A stretch of DNA of 27,911 bases, taken from positions 1 to 27,911 of IMG/VR virus record IMGVR_UViG_3300025122_000114; one strand, 5' to 3'. A model generated the notes under the pieces. The model had not been told where the DNA came from. It made no database searches and saw only the letters and a list, made by a program, of their open reading frames with translations. The DNA is from a virus. A program made the position numbers and the translations under genes. This document shows, piece by piece, positions 21,712-27,911 of the stretch (the stretch's first letter is position 1; each line of letters starts with the position of its first letter).

Positions 21712-24078
21712 TTATGCGTTGGGGTCGTAATACCCGCGCGAATTACTCCAGCGAAGGCCCCCTTCATTAATGACTCGCTCGCCAGTCTCGGGATCTGTGT
21801 GAGATGGGGGCACACACGAATTACCGATGCAATTAGGGTTACTTCCCATGCCGGGGGGATCCGGCTCTCCTGGCGTTGAACCTGCTGGATCTGAATTAGT
21901 GTTGCTGGCGCCGTTGCCACTCTGGTACTGGTCGTCACCACCAAGCTGACCACCAAGAGACTCTTGGGTAGCCTGATCGGCTAGCGAGCCTCCGGAGCCT
22001 TGGCCTGGTTGCTGCTCCAGCAATGCGTCAGTGCGGCCATATGCCTCGTCCACTTGATCTTGAGTCATGCCGCCGGGACCGGGGACAATCTCGTCATTAT
22101 CCCAGTCGTCGCCGCTGAGCATGTCAAGATCCTGGGGATCTGCGGAGCTTTCGCTGGTCGGACCATCCATCGTAGCATAGTCAGCAAACTCGTCATCGAT
22201 GTCATACCTATCCGAAATCTCCTGCATCGGAGAAGACGGACCCACGATCTGTTGCTGCTGCTCTGGCGTGAGCCCTGGCTCGTATGGTTCGCCCGACGGC
22301 GCGAACTGAGCCAACTCCCGCTCTTCGGGCGTCATGGCAAGAATATCGGCAGGATCTTGGCCAGAGGCCGCCAGCCGCTCGGCGACGGCCCGGTCTTCAT
22401 CAGACATATTCTGAATCTGCTGGGTGGTCTCAAAGTCCTCGTTAAACTCTTGCACTTCGGGGCTCTCGGCCCGGGCATGTTCACCCGCGACGTCCAAGTC
22501 TAAGGCCGCCATATCGCGCTCTTCGGGCGTCATGGCAAGAATATCGGCAGGATCTTGGCCGGAGGCCGCCAACTGCTGCGCATTGGCTCGGTCTTCATCA
22601 GACATATTCTGGATATCCTGGGTGTTCTGAAAGTCCTCGTTAAACTCTTGCACTTCGGGGCTCTCGGCCCGGGCCTGTTCGGCTGCGGCATCGGCTGCAG
22701 CCTTTGCGGCTGCCTCCTCTTCTGCGGCTTTAGCTGCTGCCTCTTCGGCAATCTGTTGAGCCTTGGTTTTAAGCAACGGTTCCAGCATGCCTGGACGTTT
22801 GTCTGGGGCCGTGCCATCAGCCTTCCCCATCACCTTATCAACTTTCTTATCGCGGGCGCCTAGGCGTTTTGCCGTCCGGTCGCTGATAGATCTTCGCAGC
22901 TTCGCCTTCGCCTCGTTCGCAAAGGGCTTTTGTTCACCTTCGGCATCAACACCAAGAGCGTCAGATTTAACAAAGAAGTTGGGGTACCTTGCATAAGTAT
23001 CAGCCAAATTCCATGCTAAATTGCGTGCATTAACACCGGGCCCGGGGACCCCGACCGTATAGTTGGCCGGGTCGGTGTCCTTGTCGTCGCGAGTCAGGCG
23101 CTTCGATTTCTGACTAACATAAGCTTCATAACTATAGCCCGAGAAAGCAGATCCGGCTGGCCTCAATGTTAAGGTAGTCATTAGAAATGAACTCCCTTCA
23201 TACGAGTATTCTCCAAAGGCGATATTAGTAACGTACGGCTGCAAAATTTTATGGATTCCAATAGGAACTGCATCCATAAACTCTGGTGGACTGAGTGCCG
23301 GTATTCCGGTATACGGATCTGGACGCGCTCCCATATCTAGAATGGTAAGAATGCGTGAGGCCTTAGGAAGGACCTCTCCCCAAATGGCCTCAGGAAACAG
23401 AGGAACCGCAAGGCCGCCGTCGGAAAGGTTGTTTTTCTGAGCTAGCTGAAATACCAAATTCATAGAAAAATGTAAATCATCCCTAACGGTGCTCACCAAA
23501 GTTATGGTTGCGTCATTTAATTTAGCGGTGGCGTCTCTGATTTGAGCAAAGGTCTCCTTACCGCCTGAGATCATGCCGTCAGGAACATTGCTTCCATAAC
23601 TAGGTGGAGTAAAAGAAGCTACAATATAAGTTTGAGGGCGAACCTTGAGATACTTGGCGACCAACGCCTTACGCGTTTTCTCGGATCTAACCCTAAGGCG
23701 CTTGCGACCAGAAGTGTTAGAACTGGGCGATTTCTCTTTTTTCGACGCGTCGGATGGCTTCTCACCAAGACTCTTTTTCCTTCGTCTTTTGGCGGCATTG
23801 CGGAACCTGTCGCGGATGTTCTGTTGAGTAGCTCCGGAGGAGCCCGCAGTCACGGTCCCTTTGGGATTCAGTATCTTTTTTAGTGCTCTGGTGTCATAAA
23901 CCCCGCTGCCCTCCGCGGGCATATAAACAGGGAAAGAACATAAAAATCTATGTTGCTGTTTGGGCTCTAACCAATAATCCGACCAGTCGGACTGAACATC
24001 TGTGGGATAGTCTATACCCGGAATAGACGCGTTTGCTCTCGTGGCAACGGAAACGTAGTTTGACTTGGCGGTGGCCAT
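21712..24078 (-). CDS. Tail tube-like protein with long disordered repetitive tail
   Basis: A 788-residue protein. The first 335 residues resemble the gp19-type tube protein encoded just upstream: WLEPKQQHRFLCSFP (38-50) parallels that protein's EPKRSHRFLVTFDLP, and PYVTNIAFGEYSYEGSSFL parallels NPWVTSIAYGTLDYSDEAL. A very basic segment (about 90-142, with KRRRKK and GRKRLRVR) is inserted in the N-terminal part. From about 385 on it is low-complexity: a Lys/Arg region, an Ala/Glu helix (about 440-466), two copies of a 54-residue unit (467-520 and 533-586), then Gly/Ser/Asp/Gln-rich sequence ending in a small CIGNSC and a GYYDPNA tail. It may be the tube terminator or baseplate-proximal tube ring (gp54-like position); that is inference. 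GGAGG precedes ATG 24078. Confidence 0.72.
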   Translation of the reverse strand: MATAKSNYVSVATRANASIPGIDYPTDVQSDWSDYWLEPKQQHRFLCSFPVYMPAEGSGVYDTRALKKILNPKGTVTAGSSGATQQNIRDRFRNAAKRRRKKSLGEKPSDASKKEKSPSSNTSGRKRLRVRSEKTRKALVAKYLKVRPQTYIVASFTPPSYGSNVPDGMISGGKETFAQIRDATAKLNDATITLVSTVRDDLHFSMNLVFQLAQKNNLSDGGLAVPLFPEAIWGEVLPKASRILTILDMGARPDPYTGIPALSPPEFMDAVPIGIHKILQPYVTNIAFGEYSYEGSSFLMTTLTLRPAGSAFSGYSYEAYVSQKSKRLTRDDKDTDPANYTVGVPGPGVNARNLAWNLADTYARYPNFFVKSDALGVDAEGEQKPFANEAKAKLRRSISDRTAKRLGARDKKVDKVMGKADGTAPDKRPGMLEPLLKTKAQQIAEEAAAKAAEEEAAAKAAADAAAEQARAESPEVQEFNEDFQNTQDIQNMSDEDRANAQQLAASGQDPADILAMTPEERDMAALDLDVAGEHARAESPEVQEFNEDFETTQQIQNMSDEDRAVAERLAASGQDPADILAMTPEERELAQFAPSGEPYEPGLTPEQQQQIVGPSSPMQEISDRYDIDDEFADYATMDGPTSESSADPQDLDMLSGDDWDNDEIVPGPGGMTQDQVDEAYGRTDALLEQQPGQGSGGSLADQATQESLGGQLGGDDQYQSGNGASNTNSDPAGSTPGEPDPPGMGSNPNCIGNSCVPPSHTDPETGERVINEGGLRWSNSRGYYDPNA
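22321..22482 (-). repeat. 162-base in-gene repeat, second copy
   Basis: Near-identical to 22519-22680 with a start-to-start distance of 198 bases (66 codons). Both encode ESPEVQEFNEDF, QNMSDEDRA, AASGQDPADILAMTPEER. Changes between copies include NTQD to TTQQ and NAQQ to VAER. Confidence 0.9.
22519..22680 (-). repeat. 162-base in-gene repeat, first copy
   Basis: First copy in reading order of the unit described at 22321-22482, encoding residues about 467-520 of the tube-like protein. A 36-base spacer (LDLDVAGEH region) separates it from the second copy. Confidence 0.9.
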
Positions 24079-24081
24079 TTA

Positions 24082-24624
24082 CTAGCCTCCGAATACGTAT
24101 TCAGCCCAGTCGTATCGCAATCCTATATCTACAGTCAATAATGCCTCATCGGAATAGTCCAAGGTTCCATAAGCTATGGAAGTAACCCACGGATTCTTCA
24201 AGATATGCGTACCCAAAACAATACCATCACCGTTGAGTTCAGAAACCCTCACGGCATCTCCGATAGCGCGTACGGCGCCGGCCTTATTGACAGTTGCTGC
24301 ATCTGAGGCCACCACAGAGGAGTTGGTGGACACTTGATTTGGCATACGATACCCCGATGCCAGCAGAACGGCCTGCAACTCAGCATCCATATCAGGATCC
24401 GACGAATTCACAAACTGCATGGTCACATCACTCCACGTGACGCGGCCAGGGTAGTAAAACGTTTTATCCAAGAATTGATGTTCCGTCACGCCGATAGTAT
24501 AACCGGGCTTCGTAAAAGTTCTTGCAAAAATCTGCGAAGGTACGTTGCCGGGTAAATCGAAGGTCACCAAAAAGCGATGTGAGCGTTTCGGTTCTGCTAA
24601 GGGGTTGTCCCAAAATAATGCCAT
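24082..24624 (-). CDS. Tail tube protein (T4 gp19-type)
   Basis: A 180-residue protein of usual gp19 length that forms the inner tail tube. Recognisable parts are FWDNPLAEPKRSHRFLVTFD at the start, the strand pair FARTFTKPGYTIGVTEHQFL, the YYPGRVTWSDVTMQFVNS segment that lines the tube, and NPWVTSIAYGTLDYSDEALL near the C-terminus. It lies directly after the tail sheath gene, the normal order for contractile tails. AGAGG before ATG 24624. The 57-base gap to the sheath gene contains a hairpin. Confidence 0.92.
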   Translation of the reverse strand: MALFWDNPLAEPKRSHRFLVTFDLPGNVPSQIFARTFTKPGYTIGVTEHQFLDKTFYYPGRVTWSDVTMQFVNSSDPDMDAELQAVLLASGYRMPNQVSTNSSVVASDAATVNKAGAVRAIGDAVRVSELNGDGIVLGTHILKNPWVTSIAYGTLDYSDEALLTVDIGLRYDWAEYVFGG

Positions 24625-24654
24625 TTTAAATTCCTCTGTTTAAATTAAATAGTG

Positions 24655-24673
24655 GGAGGGAACAAATCCCTCC
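24655..24673. terminator. Hairpin between tail sheath and tail tube genes
   Basis: A perfect 7-base stem (GGAGGGA / TCCCTCC) with a 5-base loop. On the minus strand it is followed by CACTATTTAATTTAAA, which holds no clean T run. It could be a weak terminator, an RNA stability element or a processing site that sets sheath to tube ratios. Confidence 0.4.
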
Positions 24674-24681
24674 GCTCCTTA

Positions 24682-27600
24682 TTAAAATTCTACTCCACTC
24701 CTTGTAATCACGAAATCTAGTGCAATAAATTCAATAGCTCTAGTAGGCTTAAGCAGAATCTTCGCATACATAATATTTCTGTCAACCAAATCCGGCGTTG
24801 TAGTGTTCGCATCCAGAATCACCCGATAGTCCGAGAGCCCGAAACGTTGCTGAATTGAGCTTAAGAACGGATCCACGCGATTAATGAAACGATTCCATGT
24901 AATCTGAACATTGGGATCAAACAAGATACCGTTGGAAATGATAGTAATCTGCTTTCGCAAGTAAATCATCAGGCGCCTCACGTTGATACGATCCAGCGCA
25001 GAAGGAGTAGCTTGTAAAGTCTTCTGTCCGAAAACTACAATTCCTTCTGACGGGAACGAGGCAATGGGGTTGATATTCACCTCATAAAGATTGTCTCTTT
25101 GTTTGGCCGTAAGCTTCTCCACCACATTGATAACGCTCAAACCCGCGTTGCCATTATTAAGGCCACCTCGATTAAAACCAGCCGGGGCGAACCAAAGTTC
25201 TGCTCTAGCCGCAGAGCTAGCCATCACGCCAAGGGCCACCGTAGATGGCGGTACCCATACGCGCGTGGACGCAACCGTATCGTTAATCTGCACCCACGGA
25301 TAGTATGCACATCCATAACTGGTGTTAAGATCGCGGTTTTGAATACTAGTAACAGTATTCGCGCTGGAGCCGCGGCGACTATTGAAAGCAACAGGGCCCG
25401 CGGAACTACCTTCGGTAACCGGCTGAAAGCCGCTTTCCAAATCAATAATTGCCAGGGTATCCTTTCGTTCCTCTGCCATGGACATAAGCTTGTTAGTAGT
25501 CTGCCGATCGGAAATACCCGGAATCGCGGCCATATTGATGTTAATCTGGTCCACGTCCGAAACAGAATCAATTGCCTTAACCAAAGTATAATACATTGGG
25601 TAATCCTTTGTAGACTTCGCATCGTTGGTGGCGCCCAAAGCGCGAGCATCATTGAAAGGATTTCTTTCCAGAATATCAAAGCCATCAAAGCCACCGTATA
25701 AGGGAAGCGTAAAGCGATCGTAGCCTCGGTCCAGAATACCAGTATAGGAGCCCGACACTGCCGTACAGGCGGTACCAGCACGGCGGCCGCCTTGTGGCGT
25801 ACCGCGGTAAACCGCATTAGATGACGCGTCACTCACGGAGGTGCCTCCAGCAATAGTGTCAAAGTAGAGGCCCAAGTCTGAGCCACTGTGTGTTGCGGTA
25901 CCTGCCGCAGCACTGTATACAAGATCATCCATCGAGAAGCCCGGAGATAAAATTAGGCTGCCAGCAGCCAGACCTTCAGGTTGACGGGCAATAACATCAA
26001 GTACGCTACCATCAAAAACTAGGGTGCCGCCGGCTTGATTGGTAGTCATACCAAAGAATGCATTCTTTATGTCCATCAAGCGGCCATCCGCGGACGAAGC
26101 GCGCATTGGCAATACAGGCATTACACTGGAGAAGGCGCTGAAACGAGACTCCGCGCCGTTGGCCCATTGTACAACTGTTACGTTAGCGTCGGACTCGGTA
26201 ATTGTAGTATTTCCATCGGAGCCGCCTTCGACTTGTGTCAAAGTGAGCTCTCCGGGGACGTCGGACGTCACTGTGATTGTTCCCAGGTGGCCGTTCGCAG
26301 ATTCAATGCAGGCAGCTAGAGATGCTGCTATTGCTGTGGCGCCGCCAGAGGCGCGTGCGAATTCAGGGGGCTCGGCCGTTAAATCTTCTGTTGTGGCGGC
26401 AGTATATGCCACACTGCGGCCATCGGTTGCAACTATTGTGATCGTCTCGGCGGCGCCGACGGAGCCGGCGATGGTTATTGTTGCAGTTGCGCTGGTTAGA
26501 CCACCGATCTGCACTTGCGAGGTCGAATCTGCCGGGATGGAACCGATGGCTGGGAGGGCTCCTGCCGGAATACTTCCAGTACCGGCGGCCTCGCCGACAA
26601 CAGACCTGCTGACGCCACCGGTGCCGAGGAGGCTATAGTCTTCAATGGTGCTCCCGCTAACCGCAGTAAAGCCGCGCCAGGTTGGCACACCCTTAAATCC
26701 AAAAGGAATCAGGGCTGCTTCTTGACCGCCGGCCTCTACCAAGTCCGTGCACTCAACGCGCACATACTTGGACCGAACATCGTACTGTCCATCAACGTTC
26801 CATTTCTTGTTAACGGTATCCCAACTAAAGCTGCGATCACCGATGCGCTTACTGATAAAGTTATTGGAGGTAGGATCCAGATTCAAATTATTGAACTGTT
26901 CAAGGATGACCGGATTTTCATCCGTGTCCTGCATTCCCCGAATAAGAAGGCTAAAAGAACCATAAGGCTCAAATTGAGCGTTAGGGGATGCCTTAATATC
27001 TGAAATAGAAACCTTGTAATTCTTTTGACTATACTCCACTCCTTCACGCGCATGAACTCGGAAAAGAGGCTCCACTGTGCTATTAACGTCAAAGCTAGCA
27101 GAATTATCTGAGAGATCCTGACCGACGATCCATGGTGTAGAAGGAACTTTGTAGTTGGTGCGGAAATTGCCTCCCCATCCAGTTGTACCATCGGAGCCGC
27201 TATTCAGAGCCAGAATACAAGCAACGGTGCCCGAAAAGTTCGTACGAGTAAGCGCTTGTTGGTCATCAAAAGTAGTCACAAAATTGACTACTGCGTTCTC
27301 ATACGACTGTCCTAAGAAATAATCTTGTAAGTTTGCAGTCGCGGTGACTGTATCATTAAGAAGGGTTGGATTGGTATTAAAAACTTTTCGAATATAGCGA
27401 CCAGATTTGGGATTAAAATTAAATGTGGTCTCCTGGACACCCTGCCGGCTTCCAGATATCCGAACCCGGAATTCCTGATTGGTGGAGGCTCCGACAGTCG
27501 AGGGCCTGATCGTTGTTGCGGCCATAGCGCCGTTTACACTGAGGCCTTCAACGGTGCCGCTTAATGTTATAGTAGGACCGCCCGTGGTGCCGGTGCCTGC

Positions 27601-27911
27601 TGAGCCTGTGGTATAGAAAATGGCCGCAAGCATCCCTTCGGCCATCGTGCCGACGGAGCCGTCGCCCATAATAAAAAGGCCATAGGCGCCGCCTTCGTTG
27701 GACTTCGAAACGGTGGGAACTTGCCAACCAGCTTCTCCGCCGGAGTTTTTCTGAGGATCCTGGTCGCCCACCAAACGAACATATGTAAGAGGAGCTCCAT
27801 TTGTAAGATAAGCTTGTGCGGCGTACGCGCCATACATGGGGTTAGACTTGTTGCCGTTTCTCCATGGATCGTTGTTACGGGCACTTCCCGGTTCGGGAGC
27901 ACCAAATAAAT
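24682..27911 (-). CDS. Tail sheath protein, N-terminus outside window
   Basis: At least 1,075 residues are visible. The frame is open to the right edge (APEPGSARNNDPWRNGNK upstream of the first in-window Met at 27837), so the true start lies outside. The C-terminal 200 residues are a standard contractile sheath: ELWFAPAGFNRG, NPIASFPSEGIVVFGQKTL, INVRRLMIYLRKQI, then DRNIMYAKILLKPTRAIEFI. The middle is far larger than a T4-type sheath (about 660 residues). It contains an inserted beta-rich module at about 26155-26500 (TITIAGSVGAAETITIV, AACIESANGHLGTITVTSD, GNTTIT). The module resembles decoration domains I recall in marine phage structural proteins. The sheath contracts to drive the tube through the envelope. 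Confidence 0.9.
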   Translation of the reverse strand, partial: LFGAPEPGSARNNDPWRNGNKSNPMYGAYAAQAYLTNGAPLTYVRLVGDQDPQKNSGGEAGWQVPTVSKSNEGGAYGLFIMGDGSVGTMAEGMLAAIFYTTGSAGTGTTGGPTITLSGTVEGLSVNGAMAATTIRPSTVGASTNQEFRVRISGSRQGVQETTFNFNPKSGRYIRKVFNTNPTLLNDTVTATANLQDYFLGQSYENAVVNFVTTFDDQQALTRTNFSGTVACILALNSGSDGTTGWGGNFRTNYKVPSTPWIVGQDLSDNSASFDVNSTVEPLFRVHAREGVEYSQKNYKVSISDIKASPNAQFEPYGSFSLLIRGMQDTDENPVILEQFNNLNLDPTSNNFISKRIGDRSFSWDTVNKKWNVDGQYDVRSKYVRVECTDLVEAGGQEAALIPFGFKGVPTWRGFTAVSGSTIEDYSLLGTGGVSRSVVGEAAGTGSIPAGALPAIGSIPADSTSQVQIGGLTSATATITIAGSVGAAETITIVATDGRSVAYTAATTEDLTAEPPEFARASGGATAIAASLAACIESANGHLGTITVTSDVPGELTLTQVEGGSDGNTTITESDANVTVVQWANGAESRFSAFSSVMPVLPMRASSADGRLMDIKNAFFGMTTNQAGGTLVFDGSVLDVIARQPEGLAAGSLILSPGFSMDDLVYSAAAGTATHSGSDLGLYFDTIAGGTSVSDASSNAVYRGTPQGGRRAGTACTAVSGSYTGILDRGYDRFTLPLYGGFDGFDILERNPFNDARALGATNDAKSTKDYPMYYTLVKAIDSVSDVDQININMAAIPGISDRQTTNKLMSMAEERKDTLAIIDLESGFQPVTEGSSAGPVAFNSRRGSSANTVTSIQNRDLNTSYGCAYYPWVQINDTVASTRVWVPPSTVALGVMASSAARAELWFAPAGFNRGGLNNGNAGLSVINVVEKLTAKQRDNLYEVNINPIASFPSEGIVVFGQKTLQATPSALDRINVRRLMIYLRKQITIISNGILFDPNVQITWNRFINRVDPFLSSIQQRFGLSDYRVILDANTTTPDLVDRNIMYAKILLKPTRAIEFIALDFVITRSGVEF

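Noticed and set aside
26039-26638. A 199-codon plus-strand frame inside the sheath gene
   Set aside because: Antisense to a confidently assigned structural gene, with composition that simply mirrors its Gly/Thr/Ala-rich codons.

Overview
The window is part of the genome of a tailed phage with a contractile tail (myovirus type). Every gene I can support lies on the minus strand, so the map reads from high to low coordinates. Coding density is very high: genes are separated by 0-119 bases and often overlap by ATGA or GTGA. No rRNA, tRNA, CRISPR array or insertion sequence was seen, and no stretch of 300 bases lacks a gene. The host is not identifiable. Near-consensus sigma-70-type promoters and a B12-type ribonucleotide reductase suggest a bacterium with a standard housekeeping sigma factor, perhaps aquatic; this is inference.

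Late tail module (27911 down to about 11819): tail sheath (5' end outside the window), gp19-type tail tube, a second tube-like protein with a long repetitive disordered tail, a T4 gp26-type baseplate protein with a second reading frame behind a run of seven T, a small conserved protein, the tape measure, a baseplate protein, a LysM (gp53-like) wedge protein, a large hub-like protein and a 482-residue unknown.

Early replication and nucleotide module (11810 down to 1): a very short family A DNA polymerase, a MazG-like pyrophosphohydrolase, an FtsZ/tubulin-like protein with a degenerate nucleotide loop, a gp32-type single-strand binding protein, a DUF262-type protein, a histone H1-like (Hc1) protein, an unknown, a RecA/UvsX recombinase, a small unknown, a 5'-3' exonuclease, a DnaB-type helicase, a class II ribonucleotide reductase and the start of a GroES-like protein. 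Several proteins are T4-type (gp32, gp26, gp19, sheath, gp53-like), but the polymerase is family A rather than T4-type family B.

Signals that gene calling alone misses: (1) at least seven TTGACA promoters with 16-17 base spacers, all in the early half and mostly buried in the 3' part of the preceding gene; (2) two single-gene cassettes bracketed by direct repeats. One is the 144-residue gene, where a second copy of the recA 3' end, including its stop, lies exactly 480 bases away. The other is the DUF262 gene, flanked by a 34-base repeat; (3) a probable +1 (or -2) frameshift at a T7 run in the gp26-like gene; (4) the tubulin-like and minimal polymerase genes.
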